From: an uncultured Marinoscillum sp.
GTDB taxonomy: Bacteria; Bacteroidota; Bacteroidia; Cytophagales; MED-G16
Direction of reading: 5' to 3'
DNA length: 64,000 nt
Assembly (NCBI GenBank): GCA_902529805.1
Contig: CABZXU010000005.1
Coordinates: 22,160-86,159, forward strand
The notes under the pieces are model-generated. The model was not told the DNA's origin, did not search any database, and saw only the letters and a list, made by a program, of their open reading frames with translations. The position numbers and the translations under genes were made by a program. Of the stretch, positions 26,919 through 38,151 are shown piece by piece. The stretch's first letter is position 1. Each line of letters begins with the position of its first letter.

Positions 26919-29900
26919 ATGAAAAATTATAAAAATAAAAAACAAATAGACTTCTCAAAGATTATAATTAGTCTTGCTTCCCCTGAATCAATATTAGAAA
27001 GCTCTTTTGGGGAGGTTACAGTTCCAGAAACAGTTAATTATAGAACATTCAAACCTGAAATGGGAGGATTGTTTTGTGAAAGAATTTTTGGCCCTGTAAA
27101 GGATTGGGAATGTCATTGCGGTAAATATAAAAGAATTAGATATAAGGGTATTATTTGTGATAGGTGTGGTGTTGAAGTAACCGAGAAAAAAGTTAGAAGA
27201 GAAAGAATGGGTCATATTGATTTGGTTGTTCCAGTTGCTCACATATGGTATTTTAGAACATTACCTAATAAGATTGGTTATATGCTGGGTATCCCCGCAA
27301 AAAAATTAAATCAAATTGTTTATTATGAAAGATATGTTGTTGTTCAACCTGGCGTTAAAGAGGAAGATGGAATTCAATCATGTGATCTTTTAACAGAGGA
27401 AGAATACCTTAATATTGAAGAAACTTTACCAAAAGATAATAATTTATTACCAAATGATGATCCTAAAAAGTTCATTGCAAAAATGGGAGCAGAAGCTATA
27501 TCAGATCTTTTATCAAAATCTGATTTGGATCAGTTATCTGTTGAACTAAGAACTAAGGCGTCTACAGAAACTTCTCAACAAAGAAAAGCTGAAGCATTAA
27601 AAAGGTTAAGAGTAGTAGAAGCTTTTAGAGAATCAAAGTTAAATATTGAAAACAGACCTGAATGGATGATAATTAAATTGATTCCAGTAATTCCACCAGA
27701 ATTAAGACCTTTAGTACCTCTTGATGGAGGTAGGTTTGCTACATCTGATTTAAACGATTTATATAGAAGGGTAATTATTAGAAATAATAGATTAAAAAGA
27801 TTAATTCAAATTAAAGCTCCTGAAGTCATTTTAAGAAATGAGAAAAGAATGTTACAGGAAGCTGTTGATTCTTTGTTTGATAATTCAAGAAGAATTAATG
27901 CTGTAAGATCTGAAGGAAATAGATCTTTAAAATCCTTAACTGATATGCTTAAAGGAAAACAAGGTAGATTCAGACAAAATCTTTTGGGTAAAAGAGTTGA
28001 TTATTCAGGTAGATCTGTAATTGTAGTTGGTCCTAAATTAAAAATGCATGAGTGTGGTTTACCAAAAGACATGGCCTCCGAACTTTTTAAACCTTTTATA
28101 ATTAGAAAATTAATTGAAAGAGGTATTGTAAAAACAGTAAAGTCTGCAAAAAAATTGGTTGATTCTAAAGACTCAGTAATATGGGATATTCTTGAAAATG
28201 TTCTTAAAGGACATCCTATTTTATTGAACAGAGCACCTACATTACATAGGCTAGGTATTCAGGCTTTTCAACCTAAATTAATTGAAGGAAAAGCTATTGA
28301 GTTGCATCCTTTATCTTGTACTGCCTTCAACGCCGATTTTGATGGTGATCAAATGGCTGTTCATGTTCCATTGGGTCATGAAGCAATCGTGGAAGCATCA
28401 ATTTTAATGTTGGGTTCAAATAATATTATAAACCCTGCTAATGGAGCACCTATAACTGTCCCTTCTCAAGATATGGTATTAGGTCTTTATTATGTTACTA
28501 AGGGTAGAAAAGATAGTAAAGAATACCCTTTAAAAGGAGAAGGATTAAGATTTTCTTCTATATCTGAAGTTAAAATTGCTCTTAATCAGGAAAAGTTATC
28601 AATTAATGCTATTATCAACTTAAGAGTTAAGTTGAGGTCTGACGATGGAGAATTTATTACTAAAAATATTGAAACTGTTGCTGGAAGAGTTTTATTTAAT
28701 GAATTTATTCCTGAAGAAGTTGGTTATGTGGATGAACTTCTTACCAAGAAAAAATTACAACAAATTATTTCAAAAGTTTACAAAATTTGTGGAGTTTCTA
28801 AAACTTCAGAGTTTTTAGATAACATCAAGGAGTTAGGTTTTAGAATGGCATATGAGGGTGGATTATCTATGGGATTGGGTGATATACAAATTCCAAAAGA
28901 AAAGTCTAATTTAGTTGATGGAGCAAAAAAAGAAGTTGCTGAAGTTTGGAATAATTACTATATGGGATTAATTACTGATAATGAGAGGTATAATCAAGTA
29001 ATTGATATTTGGACAAGAGCAAATACAAAACTAACATCTGGTCTTATGAATGAATTAGAAGATAATTCTCAAGGGTTTAATCCAATTTATATGATGATGC
29101 ATTCAGGTGCTAGAGGATCCAGAGAACAAATTAGGCAATTGGGGGGTATGAGAGGTTTAATGGCTAAACCACAAAAAAACCTTGCTGGATCTGTTGGTGA
29201 AATCATTGAAAATCCAATTTTATCAAATTTTAAAGAAGGACTTGATGTGATTGAATATTTTATTTCAACTCATGGGGCTAGAAAAGGCTTGGCTGATACA
29301 GCATTAAAAACTGCTGACGCTGGATATTTAACAAGAAGACTAGTTGATGTTGCTCAAGATGTTATTATTAATGAAGAAGATTGTGGTACTTTAAGGGGTG
29401 TGTATATTTCTTCTCTTAAAGACAATGAAGATATTGTTGAGCCATTGTCTGAAAGGATATTGGGAAGAGTATCTGTACATGATGTTTATGATCCAATATC
29501 TAAAAAACTTTTAGTTGGATCTGGTGAAGAAATTACTGAATCAATCGCTAGAGAGATTGAAAATACAAACATTGAAGGTGTTGAAATCAGATCAGTATTA
29601 ACTTGTGAAACTGGAAGAGGTGTTTGTGCTAAATGTTATGGTAGAAATCTAGCAACTGGTGGTTTAGTTAATAAAGGAGAAGCTGTTGGTGTAATAGCTG
29701 CCCAATCAATAGGTGAACCTGGCACACAATTAACTTTAAGAACTTTTCATGTTGGAGGTACTGCATCGAATATTGCTGTTAATGCAAATATTAAAGCTAA
29801 GTTTGATGGGGTTATTGAATTTGAGAATATAAGAACAGTTAAAACAAAAGATAATGATAATAATTTAGTAAATATTGTTATGGCAAGAACAGGTGAAATT

Positions 29901-31271
29901 AGAATTTTGGATTCAAAGAAAAATATTTTAATTTCAAATAACATTCCTTATGGTTCTCATCTAAGTGTTAAGGATGGTCAAAAAGTTAATAAAGATGATT
30001 TTTTATGTAACTGGGATCCTTATAATGCTCTTATTATATCTGAATTTGATGGTAAAATAGAATTTGAATCAATTGATGAGGGTATAACTTATAAACAAGA
30101 ATTTGATGAACAAACCGGTCATAAGGAAAAAATTATTATTGAATGTAAGGATAAAACTAAAAATCCTACTGTAAAAGTTATAGGGAAGGAAGGGGAAAAA
30201 TCTTATAATGTTCCCGTTGGAGCTCATTTATCTGTTAATAGTAAAGATAAAGTAAAGGCAGGTCAAATCTTAGTTAAAATCCCTAGAATGATTGGTCAAT
30301 CCAGGGATATAACAGGTGGATTACCTAGAGTTACGGAATTATTTGAAGCTAGAAACCCATCTAATCCTGCAACAGTTAGTGAAATAGATGGAGTTGTTTC
30401 TTATGGAGGAATTAAAAGAGGTAATAGAGAGATTTTTATTGAAGCTAAAGATGGTACCAAAAAGAAGTATCTGGTTTCATTATCAAAACACATACTTGTT
30501 CAAGATAATGATTTTGTTAAAGCTGGCTCTCCTCTTTCTGATGGTGCAATAACTCCTGCGGATATATTATCGATTAAAGGTCCAACTAAAGTTCAAGACT
30601 ATTTAGTTAATGAAATTCAAGAAGTTTATAGGTTACAAGGTGTAAAGATAAATGATAAACATATTGAGGTTATTGTTAGACAGATGATGCAAAAAGTTAT
30701 TGTTATAGATCCCGGAGACACAACTTTACTTCAAGATGAAAAAATTGATAAAAGTTATTTTATGAAGATTAATGATGCAATTTTTGAACAAAAAGTAGTT
30801 ACCGATATGGGTGATTCTAAAAAATTTATTGAGGGACAGTTAATTTCTCAACGAGAATTGAGGGATGAAAATTCTTTCTTAAGAAGAAATGATAAAAACC
30901 TAGTAAAAGTTAGGAATGCTGAAGCTGCTGTTTCTAAACCAACTTTACAAGGCATAACTCGTGCATCTTTAGGAACAGAAAGTTTTATTTCCGCTGCATC
31001 ATTCCAAGAAACTACTAAGGTACTCAGCGAGGCTTCTATTAGAGGAAAAGTAGATAACCTTAAAGGTTTAAAAGAAAATGTTATCGTTGGCCATTTAATA
31101 CCAGCTGGTACAGGTTCAAGAGATTATAAGGATTTGATTGTTTATCAGGAAAGAGAGTATAATTCCTTACTAGAAGATAATAAAGAAAAAAGAGATAGTG
31201 AATATGTTACTGAATTAGATAAAGATTTAGAGTCTGACGAGAACATAAAAAAATCTGATGTTACTAAGTAA
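26919..31271 (+). CDS. rpoC: RNA polymerase subunit beta prime
   Basis: This 1450-residue catalytic subunit has the N-terminal zinc site ([20 protein letters not shown], about 65-84), the Mg-binding [12 protein letters not shown] motif near residue 470, the bridge-helix region [25 protein letters not shown], and the second zinc cluster [13 protein letters not shown]. The last 30 residues are acidic and probably disordered. The ATG at 26919 is preferred over an in-frame TTG three codons earlier. It follows rpoB by 17 bases. Confidence 0.98.
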   Translation: MKNYKNKKQIDFSKIIISLASPESILESSFGEVTVPETVNYRTFKPEMGGLFCERIFGPVKDWECHCGKYKRIRYKGIICDRCGVEVTEKKVRRERMGHIDLVVPVAHIWYFRTLPNKIGYMLGIPAKKLNQIVYYERYVVVQPGVKEEDGIQSCDLLTEEEYLNIEETLPKDNNLLPNDDPKKFIAKMGAEAISDLLSKSDLDQLSVELRTKASTETSQQRKAEALKRLRVVEAFRESKLNIENRPEWMIIKLIPVIPPELRPLVPLDGGRFATSDLNDLYRRVIIRNNRLKRLIQIKAPEVILRNEKRMLQEAVDSLFDNSRRINAVRSEGNRSLKSLTDMLKGKQGRFRQNLLGKRVDYSGRSVIVVGPKLKMHECGLPKDMASELFKPFIIRKLIERGIVKTVKSAKKLVDSKDSVIWDILENVLKGHPILLNRAPTLHRLGIQAFQPKLIEGKAIELHPLSCTAFNADFDGDQMAVHVPLGHEAIVEASILMLGSNNIINPANGAPITVPSQDMVLGLYYVTKGRKDSKEYPLKGEGLRFSSISEVKIALNQEKLSINAIINLRVKLRSDDGEFITKNIETVAGRVLFNEFIPEEVGYVDELLTKKKLQQIISKVYKICGVSKTSEFLDNIKELGFRMAYEGGLSMGLGDIQIPKEKSNLVDGAKKEVAEVWNNYYMGLITDNERYNQVIDIWTRANTKLTSGLMNELEDNSQGFNPIYMMMHSGARGSREQIRQLGGMRGLMAKPQKNLAGSVGEIIENPILSNFKEGLDVIEYFISTHGARKGLADTALKTADAGYLTRRLVDVAQDVIINEEDCGTLRGVYISSLKDNEDIVEPLSERILGRVSVHDVYDPISKKLLVGSGEEITESIAREIENTNIEGVEIRSVLTCETGRGVCAKCYGRNLATGGLVNKGEAVGVIAAQSIGEPGTQLTLRTFHVGGTASNIAVNANIKAKFDGVIEFENIRTVKTKDNDNNLVNIVMARTGEIRILDSKKNILISNNIPYGSHLSVKDGQKVNKDDFLCNWDPYNALIISEFDGKIEFESIDEGITYKQEFDEQTGHKEKIIIECKDKTKNPTVKVIGKEGEKSYNVPVGAHLSVNSKDKVKAGQILVKIPRMIGQSRDITGGLPRVTELFEARNPSNPATVSEIDGVVSYGGIKRGNREIFIEAKDGTKKKYLVSLSKHILVQDNDFVKAGSPLSDGAITPADILSIKGPTKVQDYLVNEIQEVYRLQGVKINDKHIEVIVRQMMQKVIVIDPGDTTLLQDEKIDKSYFMKINDAIFEQKVVTDMGDSKKFIEGQLISQRELRDENSFLRRNDKNLVKVRNAEAAVSKPTLQGITRASLGTESFISAASFQETTKVLSEASIRGKVDNLKGLKENVIVGHLIPAGTGSRDYKDLIVYQEREYNSLLEDNKEKRDSEYVTELDKDLESDENIKKSDVTK

Positions 31272-31295
31272 AAAACTATAGATAATATTACAGAC

Positions 31296-31601
31296 ATGAA
31301 CAATAAGACAAATAGAATAGATATAGAATTAAATGACAGTATTTCAGAAGGAACTTATGCTAACCTTGCTATGATTGCTCATTCAAGTAGTGAGTTTGTT
31401 TTGGATTTTATTCAGCTTATGCCAGGAGTACCAAAAGCAAAAGTTAAGTCTAGAATAATAATTACTCCTGAGCATGCAAAAAAATTTTCTTCTGCTCTAT
31501 TAGATAATATTTCAAAATATGAAAAAAAATATAGTGAAATAAAAGATTTTGATGAAATACCAAAGTTTCCTATAGATTCAGATCCTTCTAATCCTCAATA
31601 A
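31296..31601 (+). CDS. DUF3467 family protein
   Basis: This small, soluble 101-residue protein belongs to the DUF3467 family, which in Bacteroidota is commonly found just after rpoC. Its segments ISEGTYANLAMIAHSSSEFVLDFIQLMPGVPKAKVKSRIIITPEHAKKF match the family pattern. It has no signal peptide or recognised catalytic motif. It starts 24 bases after rpoC and is probably cotranscribed with it. The function is unknown; the position suggests a link to transcription or ribosome production, but that is inference. Confidence 0.88.
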   Translation: MNNKTNRIDIELNDSISEGTYANLAMIAHSSSEFVLDFIQLMPGVPKAKVKSRIIITPEHAKKFSSALLDNISKYEKKYSEIKDFDEIPKFPIDSDPSNPQ

Positions 31602-31621
31602 ATTCATTTAATGAAAAAAAT

Positions 31622-31652
31622 TTTGTTTAAGAGCTCTTAATTTATATTTTTG
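31622..31652 (+). promoter_or_regulatory. Promoter of the rpsL-rpsG-fusA-rpsJ operon
   Basis: TTTG (31622-31625), exactly 19 bases, then TATTTTTG (31645-31652) match the Bacteroidota consensus. Transcription should begin near 31658, about 20 bases before the rpsL ATG. The spacer contains a 14-bp palindrome. Confidence 0.82.
31627..31640. repeat. 14-bp perfect palindrome within the rpsL promoter spacer
   Basis: TTAAGAGCTCTTAA reads the same on both strands and lies entirely between the -33 and -7 boxes of the rpsL promoter. This is the position where a dimeric regulator could act on polymerase. No T-tract follows, so it is not a terminator. Confidence 0.75.
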
Positions 31653-31678
31653 CGAACTATTTTAGATATAATTATAAT

Positions 31679-32059
31679 ATGCCAACAATACAACAACTTG
31701 TAAGAAAAGGAAGAAAAAAACTATCTTCTAAGTCAAAATCTCCTGCGTTGACTTCCTGTCCTCAAAAAAGAGGTGTTTGTACACGTGTTTATACTACAAC
31801 TCCAAAAAAACCAAACTCTGCAATGAGGAAAGTTGCTAGAGTTAGGTTAACTAATGGCAAAGAGGTTAATGCTTATATTCCAGGAGAAGGGCATAATTTA
31901 CAAGAACACTCTATAGTTCTTATTAGAGGTGGTAGGGTTAAGGATCTTCCTGGGGTAAGGTATCACGTTATCAGGGGAACTTTAGATTCTGCTGGTGTCA
32001 ATGATAGATTACAAAGAAGATCAAAATATGGTTCTAAAAAGCCAAAGGATAAAAAATAG
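31679..32059 (+). CDS. rpsL: Small-subunit ribosomal protein S12
   Basis: This 126-residue protein of the decoding centre controls accuracy. The segments [21 protein letters not shown] and [17 protein letters not shown], the two places where streptomycin-resistance changes occur, look wild type. The basic C-terminal tail is usual. It is first in the str operon, about 20 bases after the predicted transcription start. Confidence 0.98.
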   Translation: MPTIQQLVRKGRKKLSSKSKSPALTSCPQKRGVCTRVYTTTPKKPNSAMRKVARVRLTNGKEVNAYIPGEGHNLQEHSIVLIRGGRVKDLPGVRYHVIRGTLDSAGVNDRLQRRSKYGSKKPKDKK

Positions 32060-32064
32060 TTATA

Positions 32065-32532
32065 ATGAGAAAATCAAAACCTAAGAAAAGATATTTTTTA
32101 CCTGATCCTATTTATAAAGATTCTCTTGTAACTCAATTTGTTAATAATTTAATGTTAAAAGGTAAAAAGAGTATATCATATTCTATTTTTTATGATTCAT
32201 TAGAAATTGTTAAAAATAAAACAAAAGAAAAAGGCATAGAAGTTTGGAAAAAAGCTATAAGCAATGTTATGCCGTCTGTTGAGGTAAAAAGTAGAAGAAT
32301 TGGAGGAGCAAATTTTCAAGTTCCTATCGAAGTAAGACCATCAAGAAAGATCAGTTTGAGTCAAAAATGGTTAATCAAATATGCTAGGCTTAGAAAAGAG
32401 AATTCGATGAAGGAAAGATTAGCAAATGAAATAATCGCAGCATCAAAAGGAGAGGGTGCTGCAGTAAAGAAAAAAGATGATACTCATAGAATGGCTGAAG
32501 CAAATAAAGCATTTTCTCATTTCAAATTTTAA
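32065..32532 (+). CDS. rpsG: Small-subunit ribosomal protein S7
   Basis: This 155-residue primary 16S-binding protein of the 30S head has the N-terminal arm [17 protein letters not shown], the conserved [25 protein letters not shown] (about 71-95) and a C-terminal [18 protein letters not shown] that reaches the E site. It is 5 bases after rpsL and 9 before fusA. Full length. Confidence 0.98.
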   Translation: MRKSKPKKRYFLPDPIYKDSLVTQFVNNLMLKGKKSISYSIFYDSLEIVKNKTKEKGIEVWKKAISNVMPSVEVKSRRIGGANFQVPIEVRPSRKISLSQKWLIKYARLRKENSMKERLANEIIAASKGEGAAVKKKDDTHRMAEANKAFSHFKF

Positions 32533-32541
32533 ATTAAAAAT

Positions 32542-34671
32542 ATGACAAATAATTCGAATTTAAATTATTTAAGGAATATTGGGATAATGGCTCATATTGA
32601 TGCTGGAAAAACAACTACAACTGAAAGAATTTTGTATTATACTGGACTAAGTCATAAAATTGGAGAAGTTCATGATGGGGCAGCTGTAATGGACTGGATG
32701 GAGCAGGAACAAGAAAGAGGAATTACCATAACTTCTGCTGCCACTACTACTTTTTGGAAATACCCAACTAAACAAGGCAATACTTTGCCTGAAACAAAAG
32801 ATTATAGAGTCAATATTATTGATACCCCTGGCCACGTTGATTTTACAGTTGAGGTAGAAAGATCACTTAGAGTTTTAGATGGTGCTGTAGCTTTATTTTG
32901 TGCTGTTTCAGGAGTTGAACCTCAATCTGAGACAGTCTGGAGACAAGCTGATAAATATAAAGTTCCAAGAATTTGTTTTGTTAACAAAATGGATAGAGCC
33001 GGAGCTGATTTTTTGAATGTCGTAAAAGAAATTGAAGAAAAGTTAAATGCTAAACCCGTTCCATTACAAATTCCTATTGGTTCTGAAGAAAATTTTAAGG
33101 GCGTTGTTGATTTATTAACAAGAGAGGCGATAGTTTGGAATGAAGATGATATGGGAATGACCTATAAAGTCATTGATGTTCCTGAAGAATTAAATGATGT
33201 TGTTGATGAATGGAGACAAAAATTGGTGGAAAGTGTTGCTGAGTATGATGATAATTTATTAGAAAAGTTTTTTGATGACCCTGATTCAATTACAAAAGAA
33301 GAAATGATGAACGCAATTAGAAAAGCAGTAATTGATATGTCTTTTTCACCTGTCTTATGTGGTTCTGCATTTAAAAACAAAGGTGTTCAAGCATTACTTG
33401 ATTCAGTTTGTTCTTATTTACCATCACCTTTAGATTTACCTCCAATAGAAGGTAAAAATCCTGATAACGATAATTTAGAAGTTAGAAAACCACAAAATGA
33501 TGAGCCTTTTTCTGCATTAGCTTTTAAAATTGCGACAGATCCTTTTGTTGGTAGACTGTGTTTTTTTAGAGTATATTCAGGTAAATTAGATGCTGGATCA
33601 TATGTTTTTAATAATAGAAATCAAAAAAGAGAAAGAATTTCTAGATTAATGCAAATGCATTCAAATAAGCAAAATCCTATTGAAAAAGTAGAAGCCGGAG
33701 ATATTTGTGCCGGTGTTGGTTTTAAAGACATAAAAACTGGAGATACTTTAAGTAACGAAAAAAGTAAAATTATTTTAGAGTCCATGTCCTTTCCAGACCC
33801 TGTTATAGGATATGCTATTGAGCCAAAACAACAGGCTGATGTTGATAAGCTTGGCATGGCTGTTTCTAAATTAATTGAGGAAGACCCTACTTTAGTTGTA
33901 GAATCAGATCAAGAAACTGGTCAAACTGTACTAAAGGGGATGGGGGAATTACATCTTGAAATAATTATCGATAGATTAAAAAGAGAATTTAAAGTTGAAA
34001 TAAATCAAGGAGCACCACAGGTAGCCTATAAAGAATCACTTAATAATACTATAAAACATCAAGAAGTTTATAAAAAACAATCTGGAGGTAGAGGTAAATT
34101 TGCTGATATAGTTTTTGAGATTGGCCCTAAAGATGAATCTTATAATGAAGAAGGACTTCAATTTGTAAATGAAATTGTAGGGGGTAAAATACCTAGAGAA
34201 TTTATACCAGCTGTAGAAAAAGGTTTTAAAAATTCTATGGAAAATGGTCCTTTAGCTGGTTATCCAATTGAGAATATGAAAGTTAGATTATATGATGGAT
34301 CTTTTCATGATGTTGATTCAGATTCATTATCATTTGAGTTAGCTGCTGGGATTGCTTTTAGGCAGTCTACAAAAAAAGCACAACCATCATTGTTGGAGCC
34401 TGTAATGTCTGTTGAAGTAGTTTCTCCTGATGAATTTACAGGTCCTGTTACAGGAGACCTTAATAAAAGAAGAGGTATTATGAAAGGTATGGACATGAAA
34501 GGTAATGCTCAAATAATCAAAGCAGATGTTCCCTTATCAGAATTATTTGGATATGTGACAGATTTAAGAACGATTAGTTCAGGGAGAGCTTCTGCGTCCT
34601 TGACCTTTTCTCATTATGAGAAAGTACCAAAAAATATTGCAGATGAAATTATTACTAAAGTAAACGCTTAA
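32542..34671 (+). CDS. fusA: Elongation factor G
   Basis: This 709-residue translocation GTPase has P-loop [19 protein letters not shown] (about 16-34), the switch I sequence [38 protein letters not shown] and [10 protein letters not shown]. Domains II-V follow, with domain IV containing [15 protein letters not shown] and a C-terminal [10 protein letters not shown]. The 15 or so residues around [19 protein letters not shown] extend the switch I region compared with E. coli, as in other Bacteroidota. It lies between rpsG and rpsJ. Confidence 0.98.
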   Translation: MTNNSNLNYLRNIGIMAHIDAGKTTTTERILYYTGLSHKIGEVHDGAAVMDWMEQEQERGITITSAATTTFWKYPTKQGNTLPETKDYRVNIIDTPGHVDFTVEVERSLRVLDGAVALFCAVSGVEPQSETVWRQADKYKVPRICFVNKMDRAGADFLNVVKEIEEKLNAKPVPLQIPIGSEENFKGVVDLLTREAIVWNEDDMGMTYKVIDVPEELNDVVDEWRQKLVESVAEYDDNLLEKFFDDPDSITKEEMMNAIRKAVIDMSFSPVLCGSAFKNKGVQALLDSVCSYLPSPLDLPPIEGKNPDNDNLEVRKPQNDEPFSALAFKIATDPFVGRLCFFRVYSGKLDAGSYVFNNRNQKRERISRLMQMHSNKQNPIEKVEAGDICAGVGFKDIKTGDTLSNEKSKIILESMSFPDPVIGYAIEPKQQADVDKLGMAVSKLIEEDPTLVVESDQETGQTVLKGMGELHLEIIIDRLKREFKVEINQGAPQVAYKESLNNTIKHQEVYKKQSGGRGKFADIVFEIGPKDESYNEEGLQFVNEIVGGKIPREFIPAVEKGFKNSMENGPLAGYPIENMKVRLYDGSFHDVDSDSLSFELAAGIAFRQSTKKAQPSLLEPVMSVEVVSPDEFTGPVTGDLNKRRGIMKGMDMKGNAQIIKADVPLSELFGYVTDLRTISSGRASASLTFSHYEKVPKNIADEIITKVNA

Positions 34672-34676
34672 TTTTA

Positions 34677-34982
34677 ATGGGACAAAAAATTAGAATAAAA
34701 TTAAAGTCTTTTGATCATAATCTGGTAGATAAAAGTTCAGATAAGATTGTAAAAGCTGTAAAAACTACGGGCGCCGTAATTAGTGGCCCAATTCCCCTTC
34801 CTACTAGAAGGGAAATTTTTACAGTTTTACGTTCACCTCACGTAAATAAAACGTCTAGAGAACAGTTTAAATTGTGTACATATAAGAGACTGCTTGATAT
34901 ATACTCTAATAATAGTAAGACTGTTGATGCTTTGATGAAGTTAGAATTGCCAAATGGGGTTGATATTGAAATCAGGGTATAA
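34677..34982 (+). CDS. rpsJ: Small-subunit ribosomal protein S10
   Basis: This 101-residue protein is part of the 30S head and is also the NusE antitermination partner of NusB. Family segments are [24 protein letters not shown], the loop [29 protein letters not shown] and a final [12 protein letters not shown]. It lies 5 bases after fusA and ends the str transcript. A separate promoter precedes rplC 120 bases further on. Confidence 0.98.
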   Translation: MGQKIRIKLKSFDHNLVDKSSDKIVKAVKTTGAVISGPIPLPTRREIFTVLRSPHVNKTSREQFKLCTYKRLLDIYSNNSKTVDALMKLELPNGVDIEIRV

Positions 34983-35032
34983 TTCTACATTTATTTCGGA
35001 TAAAATTTAGCTGATAAAAATATATTTTAATC

Positions 35033-35063
35033 TTTGAACAAAAAGATGAAATGGTTATCTTTG
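35033..35063 (+). promoter_or_regulatory. Promoter upstream of rplC
   Basis: TTTG (35033-35036), a 19-base spacer and TATCTTTG (35056-35063) match the Bacteroidota consensus exactly. Transcription should begin near 35069, giving a leader of about 34 bases before the rplC ATG at 35103. The spacer shows no palindrome. Confidence 0.82.
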
Positions 35064-35102
35064 CACACATTTTACGTGATTTTATAAACTAATAAAATAA
35101 AA

Positions 35103-35735
35103 ATGTCTGGATTAATTGGTAAAAAAATAGGAATGACTAGTCTTTTTGATGATATGGGTAGAATTAGGCCTTGTACAGTTATTGAGGCTGGTCCATGCAC
35201 TATAACTCAAATTAAAGATCAGAGTAAAGATGGTTATGATGCTATCCAGTTATCCTATGATGATTTAAGTAAAAAAAAGATTAATATGTCAACATCTGGT
35301 CACTTTAAAAAGTCAAATTCAGAACCAAAGAAAAAAATAGTTGAATTTAAAAATTTTAGAAATAAAGAACTTAAACTATTAAAGCTTGGAATGGAGTTAA
35401 AATTAAATGATGTTTTTCGCGAAAATGACTTTTTAGATGTCAAATCAATCTCTAAAGGTAAAGGTTTTCAGGGTGTTGTCAAAAGACATAATTTTAGTGG
35501 TGTTGGTGAAAGTACTCATGGTCAACATAATCGTTTAAGAGCACCTGGATCAATTGGTGCAGGTTCAACGCCATCAAGGGTATTCAAGGGTATGAGAATG
35601 GGTGGAAGAATGGGTGGAAAAAGCATTAAACAACAAAACCTTAAAATATTAAAAATAAATGATGATGAAAATTTAGTTTATGTTTCAGGATCTGTTCCTG
35701 GTTATAGAAACTCTTATGTTATTTTAGAAAAATAA
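35103..35735 (+). CDS. rplC: Large-subunit ribosomal protein L3
   Basis: This 210-residue early assembly protein reaches the peptidyl transferase centre through its central loop. It begins GLIGKKIGMTSLFDDMGRIRP and contains SKGKGFQGVVKRHNFSG, GQHNRLRAPGSIGAGSTPSRVFKGMRMGGRMGG, where the Gln after His-Gly is the usual methylation site. It is the first gene of the S10-type cluster after its own promoter. The order rplC-rplD-rplW-rplB follows. Confidence 0.98.
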   Translation: MSGLIGKKIGMTSLFDDMGRIRPCTVIEAGPCTITQIKDQSKDGYDAIQLSYDDLSKKKINMSTSGHFKKSNSEPKKKIVEFKNFRNKELKLLKLGMELKLNDVFRENDFLDVKSISKGKGFQGVVKRHNFSGVGESTHGQHNRLRAPGSIGAGSTPSRVFKGMRMGGRMGGKSIKQQNLKILKINDDENLVYVSGSVPGYRNSYVILEK

Positions 35736-35738
35736 GTT

Positions 35739-36365
35739 ATGAAAATCAAATTAAAGAAAATAAATGGTAAAAACTCTGGAAATGAAATAACTATTCCAGA
35801 TACAATTTTTAGTATAAAACCAAACGATCATGCTATTTATTTAGACATAAAAAATCATCGAGCTAATCAAAGACAGGGAACCAGTAAAGTTAAAGAAAGA
35901 GGAGAAATTGTAGGTTCAACTAAGAAAATAAAAAAACAAAAAGGTACTGGAACAGCAAGAGCAGGGAGTATAAAATCTCCACTATTCAAGGGTGGAGGAC
36001 AAATATTTGGTCCAAAGCCAAGAGATTATAAATCTAAAGTTAATAAAAAGTTGAAAACCCTTGCTAGAAAGTCTGCTCTCTCATATAAGGTTAATGAAAA
36101 ATCGTTAACTATTTTGGAAAACTTCAAATTTGATGAAATAAAAACAAAGAAATTTATTTCTATTTTAAATGATCTTTCTATTATCAAAAAAAGAAGTTTG
36201 TTTTTTATTGGTGAAAATGATGAAAATTTATTGCTTTCATCTAGAAATGTTAATAATTCTTCTGTTAAAAACATTGCTGATATATCAACTTATGATATAA
36301 TAAAATCAGATAATTTAATTTTAACTGAAAACTCTATTGATAAATTAAAATCTATTTTGAATTAG
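35739..36365 (+). CDS. rplD: Large-subunit ribosomal protein L4
   Basis: This 208-residue protein lines the peptide exit tunnel. The tunnel loop is recognisable as a basic Gly-rich stretch (KKQKGTGTARAGSIKSPLFKGGGQIFGPKPRDY, about 65-97) after HRANQRQGTSKVKERGE. The C-terminal globular half is more variable but ends with the usual LILTENSIDKLKSIL helix. It is 3 bases after rplC. In E. coli L4 represses the S10 operon; no leader for that is recognised here. Confidence 0.96.
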   Translation: MKIKLKKINGKNSGNEITIPDTIFSIKPNDHAIYLDIKNHRANQRQGTSKVKERGEIVGSTKKIKKQKGTGTARAGSIKSPLFKGGGQIFGPKPRDYKSKVNKKLKTLARKSALSYKVNEKSLTILENFKFDEIKTKKFISILNDLSIIKKRSLFFIGENDENLLLSSRNVNNSSVKNIADISTYDIIKSDNLILTENSIDKLKSILN

Positions 36366-36369
36366 CAAT

Positions 36370-36660
36370 ATGAACACAACACTTATAAAACCTTTATTGA
36401 CTGAAAAAGCTTCTTCATTTAATGAAAAAGGGGTATTTACTTTTATTGTTAAAAAGGATGCAAATAAAATAGATATTAAAAAGGCTGTTGAGAAAGCATA
36501 TAAAGTATCAGTAAAGAGTGTAAATACTATTAATGTTTTAGGTAAATTAAAATCTAGATTTACTAAAAGAGGTATTATTAGTGGTAGAAAACCATCTTAT
36601 AAAAAAGCTATTGTTAAATTATCTGATGGAGAGTTTATAGATTTTTATTCCCAAGTCTAA
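36370..36660 (+). CDS. rplW: Large-subunit ribosomal protein L23
   Basis: This 96-residue protein at the tunnel exit contacts trigger factor and SRP. It begins with IKPLLTEKASSFNEKGVFTFIV, the family's opening, followed by KIDIKKAVEKAYKVSVKSVNTINVLGK and a basic loop KSRFTKRGIISGRKPSYKKAIVKL. Normal length. It lies 4 bases after rplD and 13 before rplB. Confidence 0.97.
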   Translation: MNTTLIKPLLTEKASSFNEKGVFTFIVKKDANKIDIKKAVEKAYKVSVKSVNTINVLGKLKSRFTKRGIISGRKPSYKKAIVKLSDGEFIDFYSQV

Positions 36661-36673
36661 TTTTTAAAAACTA

Positions 36674-37495
36674 ATGAAACTAAAAAAAATAAAACCAGTA
36701 ACACCAGGATTAAGATTTAGAGTTCCTCAGTCATTCGATGAGATTACAACTTCAAAGCCTGAAAAATCATTATTAGTAACTTCTAATAGGTCTGGTGGAA
36801 GAAATAATAAAGGTAAGATGACTGTTAGGAATATTGGAGGTGGACACAAAAGAAAATATAGAATAATTGACTTCAAAAGAAAAAAATTTGGTGTTACTGC
36901 AAAAGTAAAATCAATTGAATATGATCCATCTAGATCTTCTCATATAGCTTTAATCCATTATATTGATGGAGAGAAAAGTTATATTCTTGCCCCAAAAGGA
37001 ATAAAAGTTGGTCAAGAAATAATAAGTGGACCAGATTCTTCTCCAGAAATTGGTAATAGTTTGCCGTTGTCAAAGATTCCTTTAGGTTCAATAATTCATA
37101 ATATTGAACTTGTTCCAGGGAATGGAGGATCAATAGTCAGAAGTGCCGGCACTTATGCTCAACTTTTAGCTAAAGAAGATAAATATGCTACTTTAAAACT
37201 TCCATCTGGGGAAATGAGACTAGTTTTGCTCACTTGTATGGCCACTATGGGTTCAGTTTCTAATCAGAAGCATATGAATGTTGTTTTGGGTAAAGCTGGG
37301 AGAAACAGATGGTTAGGAAGAAGGCCTAGAGTTAGAGGCGTTGCAATGAATCCTGTTGATCACCCTATGGGCGGAGGAGAAGGAAAAGCTTCAGGTGGTC
37401 ATCCTAGATCTAGAAAAGGATTATATAGCAAAGGCCTTAAAACTAGAAAGAAAAATAAATATTCGAATAAATTTATTGTTAAAAAAAGAAAGTAA
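36674..37495 (+). CDS. rplB: Large-subunit ribosomal protein L2
   Basis: This 273-residue protein is essential for subunit association and peptidyl transfer. The conserved [15 protein letters not shown] (about 56-70), [23 protein letters not shown] and the C-terminal [25 protein letters not shown] with the catalytic-site His are all present. Normal length. It lies between rplW and rpsS. Confidence 0.99.
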   Translation: MKLKKIKPVTPGLRFRVPQSFDEITTSKPEKSLLVTSNRSGGRNNKGKMTVRNIGGGHKRKYRIIDFKRKKFGVTAKVKSIEYDPSRSSHIALIHYIDGEKSYILAPKGIKVGQEIISGPDSSPEIGNSLPLSKIPLGSIIHNIELVPGNGGSIVRSAGTYAQLLAKEDKYATLKLPSGEMRLVLLTCMATMGSVSNQKHMNVVLGKAGRNRWLGRRPRVRGVAMNPVDHPMGGGEGKASGGHPRSRKGLYSKGLKTRKKNKYSNKFIVKKRK

Positions 37496-37501
37496 TAAAA
37501 A

Positions 37502-37771
37502 ATGACTAGATCTTTAAAAAAAGGCCCATATATTGATTTTAGGTTAAGAAAAAAACTTGATATTATGAATGAATCCGGAAATAAAAAAGTCATAAAAACA
37601 TGGTCTAGAAGATCAATGATATCTCCAGATTTTGTTGGCCATACATTTGCTGTTCATAATGGTAAAAAATTTATTCCTGTTTTTATAACTGAAAATATGG
37701 TTGGACATAAATTGGGTGAATTTTCTCCAACTAGAAATTTTAAAAGTCATTCAAGTAAAAAAATTAAATAA
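37502..37771 (+). CDS. rpsS: Small-subunit ribosomal protein S19
   Basis: This 89-residue head protein forms a complex with S13 at the tRNA-binding side. [65 protein letters not shown] covers nearly the whole conserved family core. It is 6 bases after rplB and 2 before rplV. Confidence 0.98.
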   Translation: MTRSLKKGPYIDFRLRKKLDIMNESGNKKVIKTWSRRSMISPDFVGHTFAVHNGKKFIPVFITENMVGHKLGEFSPTRNFKSHSSKKIK

Positions 37772-37773
37772 AT

Positions 37774-38151
37774 ATGGAGGCAATTGCTAAATTAAAAAAT
37801 GTTCCAACCTCACCAAGAAAGATGAGATTAATTGCTGATTTAATTAGAGGTAAAAGGGTAAATAGCGCTTTGAATCAACTTAAATTTGATTCTAAATATT
37901 CTTCTAGAAAAATTGAAAAGTTATTATTATCAGCTGTTTCGAATTGGCAGGAGAAGAATAAAGATAGTAAAATAGAAGATTCAGATTTATATATAAAAAA
38001 TATTTATGTTGATGGTGGAAGAATGATAAAAAGACTTAGAACAGCTCCGCAGGGTAGAGCTCATAGAATTAGAAAAAGATCTAATCATGTAACTCTTATT
38101 TTAGATAACTTGAAAAAAATAAATAAAAAAGAAGATGGGACAAAAAATTAA
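37774..38151 (+). CDS. rplV: Large-subunit ribosomal protein L22
   Basis: This 125-residue tunnel protein has the N-terminal [26 protein letters not shown] and a C-terminal beta-hairpin that reaches the tunnel, [30 protein letters not shown]. The last 10 residues ([12 protein letters not shown]) are Lys-rich, and their coding DNA overlaps the rpsC start by 17 bases. Confidence 0.98.
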   Translation: MEAIAKLKNVPTSPRKMRLIADLIRGKRVNSALNQLKFDSKYSSRKIEKLLLSAVSNWQEKNKDSKIEDSDLYIKNIYVDGGRMIKRLRTAPQGRAHRIRKRSNHVTLILDNLKKINKKEDGTKN

